In this document: one piece after another, positions 20,218-30,615 of the stretch
How positions within the stretch are numbered: position 1 is the stretch's first letter
How the letters are laid out: the number at the start of each line of letters is the position of its first letter
Source: Staphylococcus pragensis
GTDB taxonomy: Bacteria > Bacillota > Bacilli > Staphylococcales > Staphylococcaceae
Length of the DNA stretch: 64,000 nt
Assembly (NCBI RefSeq): GCF_004785665.1
Contig: NZ_SRPJ01000001.1
Location: forward strand, 1,054,001-1,118,000
Reading direction: 5' to 3'
Translations under genes and position numbers: made by a program
The notes under the pieces: model-generated
The model's database searches: none
What the model was told of the DNA's origin: nothing
The model's input: only the letters and a program-made list of their open reading frames with translations

Positions 20218-20262
20218 AAGTAGCATAGTTCCCCTTTATATAGAGAGGTCTATGCTACTTAA
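20218..20262. terminator. Terminator of PepSY-like gene
   Basis: Inverted repeat AAGTAGCATAG / CTATGCTACTT with a partly paired inner arm, followed by AATTTTTA. Confidence 0.8.
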
Positions 20263-20328
20263 TTTTTATACGAGCATTGATTTAATACTTCTTATTTAAC
20301 CTTCTGATATCCCATCTTTTACTCTATT

Positions 20329-21150
20329 TTATCTTTCAATTTTCTCTTTTATTGTTTTTCCATCATTTTCATATTTTACAGCGAAATATTTATTATCATG
20401 ATAATATAAAAACCAATAATCATTTCTTATAAAGTAAGGAATTAATCTCTCTTTTTCACGAATAGATTGCATCGGATAATCATCATATGCACATACCCAT
20501 AATGGATTGTTATGCGCATGTGTTGGAAAGATGTCTGACATATGCACAGCTTTATCTTCATCACTTTCAATCATCACAATGGATTGACCATAACTATGTC
20601 CACCGGTATGCTTCATTTTAACGCCAGGATATACCTCGATTTCTTTATCAAATAGCAACATATTCTCTTCATAAGTGCCACGATTTTTCTTCCAATATGT
20701 GGCCTGGCTACGAATATTTGGACTGATAAACTCGTGCCACTCATCCTGTTGGATATAATGTAGTGCGTTTTTGAAGATGGCCTTCCCTTCAACGTCAGTT
20801 AGACCAGTAGCATGATCAAAGTGCATATGCGTCATTAATACGATATCAATATCATCCACACTTAACCCATGACGTTTGAGTTCCTCTTCTATTTTACTTT
20901 CATAATCAACCGCATAATTTCTGAGTTGCTTATCATTTAATTTACCATTACCTATTCCAGTATCCACTAGAATATTTTTATCACCAGTTTCTATTAATAT
21001 AGGATAAGTGAGATTAGGTACTTGATTCTTATCATTAACATCATACTTTTTGGACCATAATGGTTTCGGTACAACGCCAAATATAGCGCCTCCGTCCATT
21101 TTAGTTGTGCCACCATTCAAAGCATTAACTTCGAATTTCCCTATTTTCAT
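20329..21150 (-). CDS. ytnP: Metallo-beta-lactamase-fold hydrolase, YtnP-like
   Basis: 273 aa. The metal motif HMHFDHATG (about 106-114) is the HxHxDH signature of metallo-beta-lactamase lactonases, with TGGHSYGQ and MSDIFPTHAH further on. Bacillus YtnP is a quorum-quenching lactonase; the resemblance and the local order (ytnP-trmB-ytmP) support the name. The true substrate is unknown. Confidence 0.87.
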   Translation of the reverse strand: MKIGKFEVNALNGGTTKMDGGAIFGVVPKPLWSKKYDVNDKNQVPNLTYPILIETGDKNILVDTGIGNGKLNDKQLRNYAVDYESKIEEELKRHGLSVDDIDIVLMTHMHFDHATGLTDVEGKAIFKNALHYIQQDEWHEFISPNIRSQATYWKKNRGTYEENMLLFDKEIEVYPGVKMKHTGGHSYGQSIVMIESDEDKAVHMSDIFPTHAHNNPLWVCAYDDYPMQSIREKERLIPYFIRNDYWFLYYHDNKYFAVKYENDGKTIKEKIER

Positions 21151-21277
21151 ATTTCATTTCCCCTTCTCTTTTTTGAAAATAAAATACTTATACCTTTTGT
21201 AAAAAGCATTATTAAACATCTATTTTTATTTATATGTTTAACCTTTTCAACGCCATTTCAATCATTGAACACAAAAA

Positions 21278-21306
21278 TATCGCACAATTATAATAATCGC
21301 GCGATA
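21278..21306 (-). terminator. trmB terminator
   Basis: Reading the minus strand, a 13-bp stem that includes G-U pairs (TATCGCGCGATTA / TAATTGTGCGATA) with a 3-base loop is followed by TTTTTG, just after trmB. Confidence 0.7.
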
Positions 21307-21317
21307 CGTTAAGTGTA

Positions 21318-21962
21318 TTATTTATTTTTATGAAATTTAGCTTCCATACGATAAATACGTGAGCCTTTATCAGAGAATTTCTTCTCATATTCAGTAAGGA
21401 TATTATCCTCATTATCTTCCTCATGAAGATTTAAGTTCAATTTAGTGAAATACATACCATACTGAGACATGCTTTCTAAACTAAACGCAAACAATCCACG
21501 ATTATCTGTTTTGAAATGAATTTCACCGTCATCTTTAAGAATTTGTTCATACAATGCTAAAAAAGTATGATAAGTGAGTCTTCTTTTCGCATGTCGTTTC
21601 TTAGGCCAAGGATCTGAAAAATTTAGATATATGCGAGATACTTCACCATCTTTAAAGTATTCATTCAACTCGATTGCATCATTACAAATCATTTTTAAAT
21701 TGGTGAGTTCAAGTTCTTTAACTTTATCTAACACTTTATACATTACACTTTTTTCACGTTCCATTGACACAAAGTTAATCTCTGGATGTTTTGCTGCCAA
21801 TGTAGTAATAAATTGACCCATACCTGAACCAATTTCAATGTAAATAGGTTGAGTTTTATCAAACCAATCAGTCATTTTGCCTGCATGTGCGCCATCCATA
21901 TCTACTAAATCTGGATGTTCTTTTAAATAATCTTCCGCCCATGGTTTATAACGAACTCTCAT
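21318..21962 (-). CDS. trmB: tRNA (guanine-N7-)-methyltransferase
   Basis: 214-aa class I SAM-dependent methyltransferase that forms m7G46 in tRNA. It shows [13 protein letters not shown] (SAM loop), [10 protein letters not shown], and the TrmB signature [18 protein letters not shown]. The ribosome site is AAGGAG. It follows ytmP by 13 bases and is probably co-transcribed. Confidence 0.96.
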   Translation of the reverse strand: MRVRYKPWAEDYLKEHPDLVDMDGAHAGKMTDWFDKTQPIYIEIGSGMGQFITTLAAKHPEINFVSMEREKSVMYKVLDKVKELELTNLKMICNDAIELNEYFKDGEVSRIYLNFSDPWPKKRHAKRRLTYHTFLALYEQILKDDGEIHFKTDNRGLFAFSLESMSQYGMYFTKLNLNLHEEDNEDNILTEYEKKFSDKGSRIYRMEAKFHKNK

Positions 21963-21975
21963 ACAAGAAATCTCC

Positions 21976-22767
21976 TTATATAAATAAGTTACTATTCATA
22001 ACTTCATTTAAAAATTTTAACCAAGTATTCATATCTTTGAATCTTTTCTGTTCTTCATACCATTGCACCATACCAATAGATTGAATCACAGTGTACCATT
22101 TCATACGCTTATTTAAATCAATGTTTTCTTCTACTCCATAGGTTTTAAACCATTGAGACCATTTATGTTCAGGAACGTAGTTGTAAAGCAACATACCAAT
22201 GTCGATAGCGGGATCTGCTATCATAGCCCCTTCCCAGTCTACTAAAAATAATTCATCACGATCAGATAATAACCAATTATTATGATTAACATCGCCATGA
22301 ACAACCGTGAAGAAACGAGAATCTAAGTTAGGAATGTGCTCTTCTAAATAAGTAAGGGCTTTACGAACAACATGATGGGTTAATACTTCTCTTGATAATG
22401 AAGCATTAATTTTATTTAGCATAATTGTCGGCGTAATAGGTTCCATTTCCATGCGTTTGAGCATATTTAATAATGGCTTTGAACCATGTATTTTTTTCAA
22501 TAGTTCCGCTACTCGCGTTTGATACATTTCAGAAGGTTCTAATTCACGACCATTCTTCCAATGTTGTGCAGTAACGACTTCACCTGTCTCAATACGCTTT
22601 GTCCAAACTAATTTCGGTACAATGCCTTCTGCTGATAAGGCTGCAATAAATGGATTTGAATTACGTTTTAAGAATAATTTTTGACCATCTTGTTCAGCCA
22701 TATATGCTTCGCCCGATGCACCACCTGCTGAATCAAGCGTCCATCCTAACTGATAAAATTGCTCCAA
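21976..22767 (-). CDS. ytmP: Aminoglycoside-phosphotransferase-fold protein YtmP
   Basis: 263-aa choline/aminoglycoside-kinase-like protein. Catalytic [11 protein letters not shown] (near 180) and the metal motif [17 protein letters not shown] are intact, so kinase activity on a small molecule is plausible; the substrate is unknown. The start is taken as TTG at 22767, with GAGGTG 6 bases upstream; the GTG at 22776 overlaps that site. Upstream partner of trmB. Confidence 0.87.
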   Translation of the reverse strand: MEQFYQLGWTLDSAGGASGEAYMAEQDGQKLFLKRNSNPFIAALSAEGIVPKLVWTKRIETGEVVTAQHWKNGRELEPSEMYQTRVAELLKKIHGSKPLLNMLKRMEMEPITPTIMLNKINASLSREVLTHHVVRKALTYLEEHIPNLDSRFFTVVHGDVNHNNWLLSDRDELFLVDWEGAMIADPAIDIGMLLYNYVPEHKWSQWFKTYGVEENIDLNKRMKWYTVIQSIGMVQWYEEQKRFKDMNTWLKFLNEVMNSNLFI

Positions 22768-23292
22768 CTCGTTCACCTCACTTTCAATTAGAAAATGGCT
22801 CGAGAAATATAGTTTTCAAGAGCCATATATTCTAATTTATTATAATCGTAAACTGGATTTTCACGATTATTTATTTATATTTTGAACTTTATTATTTTCA
22901 ACTATTCATTTAGTTTATTATGTAAAAATGGTTTAATAAACTTTCTATTTCTTTAATCACTCACTGAAGATTTTATAATTTTTAGCTTGCTTTTTCAACT
23001 GAAAATGAGAAACAAAAAGATACATTTTACTAGTTAAATTAAAGCTCAATTTCGATTAATCTTTAAGTCATATTATAACATAATTTAAGGCCAATAGCTG
23101 AATAATTTTTATGTAAATAATATAAAGCTAAAGTTGGACTAAAATTATTTCATCGTCCTGCTCTAACTTTTATAGGTCGTAGACATTCAGTTTAAAAGAC
23201 TCTATAATAAGCTACTGCTCAAAAATGTCACTAGTATTCAACAATGTTTAATATTAACGCATTTGTATTTAGTTATCCAATACCAAGAACTC
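22768..23292. other. Gene-free AT-rich region between dat and ytmP
   Basis: About 525 bases without an ORF that has a ribosome site on either strand. It contains the ytmP promoter region. A weak imperfect inverted repeat (AAAGTTGGA ... TCTAACTTT) spans about 23133-23173. No recognised RNA family is seen. Confidence 0.5.
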
Positions 23293-23332
23293 AAACAAGC
23301 CTGTCACATTTAAAAATGTAACAGGCTTGTTT
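23293..23332 (-). terminator. dat terminator
   Basis: Strong hairpin AAACAAGCCTGT(C)ACATTT / AAATGT(A)ACAGGCTTGTTT, about 40 bases past the dat stop. Confidence 0.88.
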
Positions 23333-23371
23333 CATATTTTCACAAAATTTAGGTTCAATATAAGCTATCTA

Positions 23372-24220
23372 CTACTTACTTTTAGATTCAATATACTTAT
23401 TGAACCCTTCTTGTAATTTACGAGTGACAGGTCCTACTTTACCATCGCCAACTGTTTCGCCATCAATTTTTACGACTGGTGTCACTTCAGCTGATGTACT
23501 TGATACAATGACTTCGTCTGCATTTTTCAAGAAATCAACTGTAAAAGTTTCCTCTTTAAATGGAATATCGTAATCTTCAGCGATCCATTTAATAACTCTG
23601 CGGGTTATACCATTCAAAATGTAATTATTAACGGGATGAGTGTAAATCGCGCCATCTTTTATTGCATAGACGTTACTTGAAGCACCTTCAGTGACAGTAT
23701 CGCCTCTATGTTGAATTGCTTCGCTGGCATTGTATTTTACAGCATATTCTTTGGCAAGAACATTACCTAATAAATTCAAACTTTTGATATCACAGCGCAA
23801 CCATCTTATATCTTCAACTGTAGCGGCATTAATACCACTTTCTAAGTCTTCATATGGACGGTCATAACTTTTAGCAAAAGCCATTAATACAGGTTTAACT
23901 TCTGGCGTTGGGAATGAATGATTACGTGGCGCTACGCCTCTAGTTGCTTGAATGTAGATACCACCATTTTTAATATCATTGATCTTTAATAGTTCCCTTA
24001 CAATATCAATTAGCTCTTCAACTGAATAACCTAAATCGATTTGAATTTCGCCAGCACTTCTAACAAAGCGTTCAAAGTGTTCATCGACTGTAAATAATTT
24101 ACCATCATAAGCTCTGATATATTCATAGATACCATCACCAAACACATAGCCTCGGTCTTCATATGATACTTTAGCGTCTTCTTGGTTTACAAATTCACCG
24201 TTAATAAATACTTTTGTCAT
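23372..24220 (-). CDS. dat: D-amino-acid aminotransferase
   Basis: 282-aa PLP enzyme of fold type IV that interconverts D-alanine and D-glutamate with their 2-oxo acids, supplying D-Glu for the cell wall. It shows [17 protein letters not shown] at the N-terminus, the PLP-lysine region [18 protein letters not shown] (Lys near 145), and [15 protein letters not shown]. It lies 3 bases after pepV and is surely co-transcribed. Confidence 0.96.
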   Translation of the reverse strand: MTKVFINGEFVNQEDAKVSYEDRGYVFGDGIYEYIRAYDGKLFTVDEHFERFVRSAGEIQIDLGYSVEELIDIVRELLKINDIKNGGIYIQATRGVAPRNHSFPTPEVKPVLMAFAKSYDRPYEDLESGINAATVEDIRWLRCDIKSLNLLGNVLAKEYAVKYNASEAIQHRGDTVTEGASSNVYAIKDGAIYTHPVNNYILNGITRRVIKWIAEDYDIPFKEETFTVDFLKNADEVIVSSTSAEVTPVVKIDGETVGDGKVGPVTRKLQEGFNKYIESKSK

Positions 24221-24223
24221 AGT

Positions 24224-25633
24224 TTATCCCTCCACACATAGTGAATAAATTGCTTCTAAATAGATACTTGTTGCGTTGAATAATTGCTTTTTAGTAATAT
24301 ATTCATTCTTTTGATGCATTAAATCTTCTGAATCCTCGAACATAGCGCCAAATGCTACACCTTTATCAAGGTTTCTAGCATATGTGCCTCCACCAATTGT
24401 ATAAGGTTCTGTCATATCGCCAGTTTGGTTTCTGTAAGCAGTGACAAGCTTTTGTACAAATGGATCATTTTTATCTACATAATGTGGTTGTTGAACTTTA
24501 CCTAGTTCGACTTCAAAACCTAGTGCTTTAATTTCGTTAGTGAAACGTTCAATTGCTTCTTCAAATTCAAAACCTTGTGGGTATCGCAAGTTTACACCGA
24601 ATCTACCAGCTTTATCTTTATCATAAGTGATGATACCTACATTTGTAGTTACATCGCCCATAATATCAGTATGGAATTTCATTCCCATTTTTTCACCAAA
24701 GTGAGATTCATGTAAATAACGATTACTAAATTCAACAAACGCTTTCGCAGTTTGGTTAAGGTTAAGCGTTGATAAAAAGTCTAAAAGATATAATCCTGCA
24801 TTAACACCTAATGAAGGGTCCATGCCGTGTACAGCCTTACCTTCTACTGTTAATACTAATTCGCCACTATCCACAACACTTTCACCTTGTAAACGATGTT
24901 GGTCTAAATAATGTTCAAAGTGTTGGACTACGTCTGTCATATTCTCTTTAACTAAGACACGTGCTTTAGCAAAATCAGGTACCATATTATAACGTTGACC
25001 TGATTCGAAAGATAATAACTCGTAATCTGGTTCATCTGAATCATCGGCAGTGTTTGTTTGTACTAAATCAAATGTTGTAATCCCTTTTTCACCATGAATA
25101 GCAGGGAATTCTGCATCAGGTGCAAAACCTAATGTTGGCATTTCTTCAGTTTGGAAATATCTTTCTGTACATTTCCAGTCTGATTCTTCATCAGTGCCGA
25201 TAATGATATGGATACGTTTTTTCCAATCCACGTTCATTTCATTTAAAATTTTAACTGCGTAGTATGCTGCGATTGTCGGTCCTTTATCATCTAAAGTACC
25301 ACGAGCAATGATAGCATCGTCAGTTACAACAGGATCGAAAGGATTAGAATCCCAACCATCACCAGCAGGTACAACATCGACGTGACATAATATACCTAAT
25401 ACATCGTCGCCATTACCCGCTTCAATACGTCCTGCAATGTGATCTACATCGTGTGTAGAAAAACCGTCTCTTTTAGCAATTTCATACATGTAATCAAGCG
25501 CTTTTCTAGGGCCAGGGCCAACTGGCGCATCTGTTGAAGCTTGAGCATCATCTCTAACACTCTCAATTGAAAGCAGACCTTTTAAGTCATCTATAATCTG
25601 ACTTTCATATTCTTGAACTTTTTCTTTCCACAT
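24224..25633 (-). CDS. pepV: Dipeptidase PepV (M20 family)
   Basis: 469-aa zinc dipeptidase. Metal ligands are in [13 protein letters not shown] near 82-94, [10 protein letters not shown] near 111-120, and [10 protein letters not shown] near 148-157; the C-terminal histidine is in GGGTYARNL. It releases amino acids from dipeptides in the cytosol. It sits directly upstream of dat, so D-amino-acid metabolism and peptide turnover share a transcript. Confidence 0.94.
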   Translation of the reverse strand: MWKEKVQEYESQIIDDLKGLLSIESVRDDAQASTDAPVGPGPRKALDYMYEIAKRDGFSTHDVDHIAGRIEAGNGDDVLGILCHVDVVPAGDGWDSNPFDPVVTDDAIIARGTLDDKGPTIAAYYAVKILNEMNVDWKKRIHIIIGTDEESDWKCTERYFQTEEMPTLGFAPDAEFPAIHGEKGITTFDLVQTNTADDSDEPDYELLSFESGQRYNMVPDFAKARVLVKENMTDVVQHFEHYLDQHRLQGESVVDSGELVLTVEGKAVHGMDPSLGVNAGLYLLDFLSTLNLNQTAKAFVEFSNRYLHESHFGEKMGMKFHTDIMGDVTTNVGIITYDKDKAGRFGVNLRYPQGFEFEEAIERFTNEIKALGFEVELGKVQQPHYVDKNDPFVQKLVTAYRNQTGDMTEPYTIGGGTYARNLDKGVAFGAMFEDSEDLMHQKNEYITKKQLFNATSIYLEAIYSLCVEG

Positions 25634-25731
25634 TCGAGATCAACTTCCTTTTCAATAGATATACCTATTATTTTACATAATTCTGACTTCAAATTACAGT
25701 AAGATGTCAGAAAATTTATAAATTCAATAAA

Positions 25732-25786
25732 AAAGGAGTGAAACTCCGAAATCAAATCAATATGATTTCATCGTTTCACTCCTAAA
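25732..25786 (-). terminator. Terminator of YtxH-like small gene
   Basis: Stem AGGAGTGAAA(C) / (G)TTTCACTCCT with an inner stem GAAATCA/TGATTTC; on the minus strand it is followed by TTTTTTATTG. Confidence 0.87.
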
Positions 25787-25806
25787 ACATCTTATAAAAA
25801 ATTATA

Positions 25807-26232
25807 TTAGTCTTTGTCTTCTAAAGCATTTTTATTATTTTTTAAATCATCTTCACTAACAACACGTAAATTATTATTTACTGTTGCGCCACCTTCATCA
25901 TCAAATTTTCCTTCTTGTAAAGAATCTTCTTCATTTGAATTTTGGCCTGTGAATTTAGATTTTTCTTCTTCAAGAAATGCTTTAGGATCATTTTTTAAAC
26001 GATTAGCATAGTCTTGAGGATTATTTCTTACGTCTTGAATTTTTTCATTTGCTTTAGCACCAAATTGGTTAGCTAAATCTTTTGCATTTTCTTTATAACC
26101 TTCTGGATCTTGTTTATATTTACTGTATTCTTCTTTTAATCTATCTCTGCTTTCTTTACGAGATAATACAACTGCTGCAGTTGCAGCACCAACTCCAGCT
26201 AGAATTCTAAATAAACCTGCTCTTTTAGCCAT
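25807..26232 (-). CDS. Small YtxH-domain-like protein
   Basis: 141 aa. The short hydrophobic N-terminus (LFRILAGVGAATAAVVLS) is followed by a charged, helical, Lys/Asp/Asn-rich tail with repeated short motifs (KQDPEGYKE, NNPQDYANR, KNDPKAFLE). This resembles YtxH/gas-vesicle-G-like membrane-associated proteins; function unknown. The ATG at 26232 is chosen because the upstream in-frame GTG lies within the ribosome-site region AAGGAGAAGGTG. It follows the pseudouridine synthase by 21 bases. Confidence 0.78.
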   Translation of the reverse strand: MAKRAGLFRILAGVGAATAAVVLSRKESRDRLKEEYSKYKQDPEGYKENAKDLANQFGAKANEKIQDVRNNPQDYANRLKNDPKAFLEEEKSKFTGQNSNEEDSLQEGKFDDEGGATVNNNLRVVSEDDLKNNKNALEDKD

Positions 26233-26253
26233 AGTTAACACCTTCTCCTTTAG

Positions 26254-26946
26254 TTATTGTTGTAAAAGTTGTAGTTCTTCATCAGTTAGTAATCGATACT
26301 CTCCTGATTGAAGATTACCATCTATCGCTAAATTAGCGATTTTAAGACGTTTTAATTCTAATACCTCATTTTCGATGGCATGAAACATCCTTTTTACTTG
26401 ATGATATTTTCCTTCGTAAATTGTTACATGTGAAGTCGTATCGCTAACTTTAATTAATTGAGCTGGTTTAACTGGCCCGTCGGATAATTCTATTCCCTTT
26501 TCAAAAGCTAAAATGTCGCTTTCTTTAATAGGAAATTTCGAGACTACTTCATATGTCTTAGACACATGTTTAGCAGGACTCATAAGATTATGATTAAATT
26601 GTCCGTCGTTGGTAATAAGAAGCAATCCTTCTGTATCTTTATCAAGTCTACCTACTGGAAAGATAGAAAGGTGTTGATACTCTGGTACCAAATCTATCAC
26701 TGTCTGAGCTGAATCATCGTGAGTTGCTGAGATATAGCCTTTAGGCTTGTTTAACATTATATAAATGTTATCAATGTAGTCAATTTTTTCTCCATTAACT
26801 GAAATTTCATCTTGATTAGGATTAATTTGAATTTTAGGAGACTTTTCAACTTTTTGATTAACTTCTATATTTCCTTTTTTCAATAACTGTTTTACTTCAG
26901 TTCTTGTACCTACGCCCATATTGGCTAAAAATTTATCTAATCTCAT
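26254..26946 (-). CDS. RsuA/RluB family pseudouridine synthase
   Basis: 230 aa. An N-terminal S4 RNA-binding domain (MRLDKFLANMGVGTRTEVKQLLKKG) is followed by a pseudouridine synthase core with the catalytic-aspartate motif VGRLDKDTEGLLLITNDG near 98-115 and the KYHQVKRMF box. It is probably an rRNA modifier; the exact site cannot be read off. Its start overlaps the flippase stop by 4 bases (ATGA), so translation is coupled. Confidence 0.92.
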   Translation of the reverse strand: MRLDKFLANMGVGTRTEVKQLLKKGNIEVNQKVEKSPKIQINPNQDEISVNGEKIDYIDNIYIMLNKPKGYISATHDDSAQTVIDLVPEYQHLSIFPVGRLDKDTEGLLLITNDGQFNHNLMSPAKHVSKTYEVVSKFPIKESDILAFEKGIELSDGPVKPAQLIKVSDTTSHVTIYEGKYHQVKRMFHAIENEVLELKRLKIANLAIDGNLQSGEYRLLTDEELQLLQQ

Positions 26947-28580
26947 CTTAAGAAACCAACTTTACGACGAATTTTGCCAGGTAAATCTCCCAAGAACTCA
27001 TCAGCTAAGCGATTTTTAATAGTAATTGTGCCATAAATTAATGCACCCACAATCACACCTACAATTAAGATAATTAGTGCGCCGATTTTACGATCAACAG
27101 GAATAAAGAGACTTAAAATAAAGTACACAACCTCTACTCCTATCATCATAATTAAGCTATAGATAAAGATTTTTGCCACTTGAACAAATGTATCAGTAAA
27201 GTGATATTTTGCATAAACTTTTAAAATCATTAAGTTTGCTATATTCGCAACTAATAATGCAATAGCTGTACTTAACACTGCCCCAGCAGTATGGAATAAC
27301 ATGATGAGTGGGAAGTTTAAAATTAATTTTAAAAGTACTGAACCTAAAATAACAAAAACTGTTAATTTCTGTTTATTAATACCTTGTAACATTGAAGCAG
27401 TTACACTTAATAAAGAAATTAATATTGCAACTGGCGCATAGTAGAATAAAATCTTATTACCATCAGGGTTATACTGATAAAACACTGTGTATAATGGTGA
27501 TGACAATGCCATAATACCTAAACTTGCTGGAACTGTGATATACATTAACACGCCAATCGATGTTTTAATCTGACGGTGCATTTCTGTTAAACGTCCTTCA
27601 GCAAAGGTCTTAGTAATGTAAGGAATTAAACTCACTGCAAATCCTGCTGCTAATGATGTTGGTATCATTACGATTTTATTTGTCGTAAAGTTTAAAATTG
27701 TGAAGAAATAGTCTTTATTTGCATGCATTCCAGCAGCATCTAATGCATTGTTATGCGTGAATTGGTCTACTAAGTTAAATAATGGGAAGTTAAGACTCAC
27801 GATAACAAATGGAATACTATAAGAAATAATTTCCTTATACATTTTAGTATAAGATACTTCTAATCCAGTTTTATCAGAAGCCACCATTTCTTCAATAAAT
27901 GGTTTACGTTTACGCCAGTAGTACCATAGAGTAAATAGACCAGCGATTGCTCCAATTGCGGCAGCAAAAGTCGCAACACCATTTGCTTGTAAATATGTAC
28001 CATGGAACACATTAAGAACTAAATAACTACCAATTAAGATAAAGATAATTCTAGCGATTTGTTCAGTAACTTCTGATACAGCAGTAGGTCCCATTGATTC
28101 GTAACCTTGGAAGACACCGCGCCACGTAGCAAGTAATGGAATAAATACTACTACCATACTAATAATTCGTATAATCCAAGTAATATCGGCTACTGTCCAA
28201 CCAATTTTCCCTTCTTTTTGACCAAGGGTAATACTTGCAATTTCAGGAGCTAAGAAGAATAAAATTAAAAATCCTATAATTCCCGAAATCGTCATTACTA
28301 TAAAGCTAGATTTGTATAACTTTTGTCCTACCCTATAGGCGCCTAGTGCATTATATTTTGCTACAAATTTAGAGGCAGCTAAAGGTACACCAGCTGTTGC
28401 CACAGCAATAGCGATGTTATAAGGAACATAAGCATAGTTGAAAGGTGCTAATTTTTCTTCAGCATTCGCACCCATGATTGCATAAAATGGAATTACAAAA
28501 AGCACACCTAATACTTTAGTAATTAAAATACTTAAGGTTATTAGGAAGGTGCCTCGTACCATTTCCTTATTTTCACTCAT
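26943..28580 (-). CDS. murJ: MurJ/YtgP-type lipid II flippase (MOP superfamily)
   Basis: 545-aa integral membrane protein with about 14 hydrophobic segments, from VRGTFLITLSILITKVLGV to the C-terminal pair near 475-525. It belongs to the polysaccharide-export/MVF group of the MOP superfamily. The Bacillus relative YtgP can replace MurJ, and the staphylococcal orthologue is regarded as its lipid II flippase; this is established for the family, not tested here. Translationally coupled to the pseudouridine synthase. Confidence 0.88.
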   Translation of the reverse strand: MSENKEMVRGTFLITLSILITKVLGVLFVIPFYAIMGANAEEKLAPFNYAYVPYNIAIAVATAGVPLAASKFVAKYNALGAYRVGQKLYKSSFIVMTISGIIGFLILFFLAPEIASITLGQKEGKIGWTVADITWIIRIISMVVVFIPLLATWRGVFQGYESMGPTAVSEVTEQIARIIFILIGSYLVLNVFHGTYLQANGVATFAAAIGAIAGLFTLWYYWRKRKPFIEEMVASDKTGLEVSYTKMYKEIISYSIPFVIVSLNFPLFNLVDQFTHNNALDAAGMHANKDYFFTILNFTTNKIVMIPTSLAAGFAVSLIPYITKTFAEGRLTEMHRQIKTSIGVLMYITVPASLGIMALSSPLYTVFYQYNPDGNKILFYYAPVAILISLLSVTASMLQGINKQKLTVFVILGSVLLKLILNFPLIMLFHTAGAVLSTAIALLVANIANLMILKVYAKYHFTDTFVQVAKIFIYSLIMMIGVEVVYFILSLFIPVDRKIGALIILIVGVIVGALIYGTITIKNRLADEFLGDLPGKIRRKVGFLR

Positions 28581-28890
28581 ATTTAATCTTCCTACCTTTA
28601 AAATTAATCATAGATTTGATTGATTTACTTTTTTACTTCTGCATGTTTTCTAGACTTGCATTACTATAAAATATATCACAAAATACTTATTGTTTCCTGT
28701 ATCTTTTTAAGTTTTCAAGAATTATTCTTATAATCAATAGTTTGTTAATAAAACATACTTATAAAATTTAAATGTACAAATGCTTTGTATAGCGTAACTT
28801 CTCATCAATCTTTTGTAAATTCTATTGTACCCATAGTAAAAAATGATATTTCTAGATAAAATATTAACGAGTCATAATGGAGGTTAAATC
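28581..28890. other. Divergent promoter region murJ / ytfP
   Basis: 310 AT-rich bases between divergent genes. No ORF or strong hairpin was seen. The ytfP ribosome site GGAGG lies at its right end. Confidence 0.4.
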
Positions 28891-30159
28891 ATGTACCAAA
28901 CGATTATTATTGGTGGCGGTCCAAGTGGACTAATGGCGGCAGTCGCTGCTAGTGAGTCTAATAACCAAATTCTTTTATTAGAGAAAAAGAAAGGTTTAGG
29001 ACGCAAATTGAAAATTTCTGGTGGCGGGCGTTGTAATGTTACCAATCGCCTTCCCTACGCAGAAATCATAAAAAATATACCTGGGAACGGCAAGTTTCTT
29101 TATAGTCCTTTTTCAATTTTTGACAATGAATCTATTATTGAATTTTTTGAAAGCCGTGGCGTTAAACTTAAAGAAGAAGATCACGGTCGTATGTTCCCCG
29201 TATCAAATAAAGCTCAAGATGTAGTTGACACTTTGGTAAATACCATTAAAGATCGTCACGTTGAAATTAAAGAAGAAACAATTGTTAATAGTATTACATT
29301 AACAGAGGATAATCATTTCAAAGTCACTACTCATAATGGTGAATTCTTCTCTAAAACTGTCATTATTGCAACTGGTGGTACAAGTGTACCTCAAACTGGT
29401 TCAACTGGAGACGGTTATAAATTTGCCGAACATTTAGGCCATACGATTACTGAACTCTTCCCTACTGAAGTGCCGATTACTTCTGCGGAACCGTTTATTA
29501 AATCTAAACAATTAAAAGGTTTAAGTCTTAAAGATGTAGAACTATCTGTATTGAAAAAGAACGGCAAGAAACATATAAGTCATCAGATGGATATGATATT
29601 CACGCATTTTGGGGTAAGTGGTCCAGCTGCCTTACGCTGTAGTCAATTTGTATATAAAGAGCAAAAAAATCAGAAGAAACAAGATATTATGATGCAACTT
29701 GATGTCTTTCCAGATATTAAAAAAAATGAGTTAGAACAAAAAATCAAAAAAATACTTAACGAAGAGCCTGATAAATATGTAAAAAATAGTTTAAGAGGTT
29801 TAATTGAAGAACGCTATTTACGCTTCATGTTAGAACAAGCAGGAATTGATGATGAAACGACTTATCATCACTTATCTAATCAACAACTCACTCGATTTGT
29901 TGAATGTTTAAAAGGTTTTACCTTTACAGTTAACGGTACCTTGCCAATAGATAAAGCATTTGTCACAGGTGGTGGCGTGAGTTTGAAAGAAATTTGGCCG
30001 AAAACAATGATGTCTAAGTTACAACCTGGCTTATTTTTATGTGGAGAAGTTCTAGATATACATGGTTATACAGGTGGATATAATATTACGAGTGCCTTAG
30101 TAACTGGTCATGTTGCTGGACATGAAGCTGTACGATTCGAACCAGAAACAGAGCAATAA
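28891..30159 (+). CDS. ytfP: HI0933-family flavoprotein YtfP
   Basis: 422-aa predicted FAD-dependent oxidoreductase of the HI0933/BaiN type. The N-terminal dinucleotide fold is [16 protein letters not shown], then [33 protein letters not shown] and C-terminal [18 protein letters not shown]. The physiological substrate is unknown. It stands alone and ends at a bidirectional hairpin shared with the rhodanese gene. Confidence 0.9.
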   Translation: MYQTIIIGGGPSGLMAAVAASESNNQILLLEKKKGLGRKLKISGGGRCNVTNRLPYAEIIKNIPGNGKFLYSPFSIFDNESIIEFFESRGVKLKEEDHGRMFPVSNKAQDVVDTLVNTIKDRHVEIKEETIVNSITLTEDNHFKVTTHNGEFFSKTVIIATGGTSVPQTGSTGDGYKFAEHLGHTITELFPTEVPITSAEPFIKSKQLKGLSLKDVELSVLKKNGKKHISHQMDMIFTHFGVSGPAALRCSQFVYKEQKNQKKQDIMMQLDVFPDIKKNELEQKIKKILNEEPDKYVKNSLRGLIEERYLRFMLEQAGIDDETTYHHLSNQQLTRFVECLKGFTFTVNGTLPIDKAFVTGGGVSLKEIWPKTMMSKLQPGLFLCGEVLDIHGYTGGYNITSALVTGHVAGHEAVRFEPETEQ

Positions 30160-30210
30160 AACTCACCTAATTTTATATCAAATCTTAATATTTACTTAAT
30201 TTAATACTAA

Positions 30211-30256
30211 AAAAGATAGCTCGAAAGAATAATTCAAATCTTTCGAGCTATCTTTA
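30211..30256. terminator. Bidirectional ytfP/rhodanese terminator
   Basis: Perfect 17-bp inverted repeat AAAGATAGCTCGAAAGA / TCTTTCGAGCTATCTTT with a 10-base loop, flanked by A and T runs. Confidence 0.92.
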
Positions 30257-30283
30257 TATTTTGTATCAAGATTTCAATTCTAC

Positions 30284-30595
30284 TTAGATACTTTGAATAT
30301 CTGTTCCTTCAGAACCCCACTCATTCATACCGCCTTCAACGTTAACAGCGTGAATACCTTGATCTTCTAAATATTTAACTACTTTAGCACTACGCATACC
30401 GGCAGCACAGATAATGTAGTATGTTTCATCTTTATTAAATTGATTTAAGTTGTCAGGAATTTGATCCATTGGAATTGTTGTAGCTCCAGGAATAATTCCT
30501 AATGCAGTTTCTTCATCATTTCTTACATCCACTATATTCACTGGATTAGAATCTAATACTTTCTCTTTTAATTGATCTACACTAATTGATTCCAT
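30284..30595 (-). CDS. Rhodanese-like domain protein
   Basis: 103-aa single-domain rhodanese. It has NIVDVRNDEE near 20-30 and the active-site loop CAAGMRSAK with the sulfur-carrying Cys near 63. It probably transfers persulfide sulfur. It lies 20 bases downstream of leuS with the same orientation, so it may be read from the T-box-controlled leuS transcript. Confidence 0.9.
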   Translation of the reverse strand: MESISVDQLKEKVLDSNPVNIVDVRNDEETALGIIPGATTIPMDQIPDNLNQFNKDETYYIICAAGMRSAKVVKYLEDQGIHAVNVEGGMNEWGSEGTDIQSI

Positions 30596-30615
30596 TTTTT
30601 AAAACTCCTTTAAAT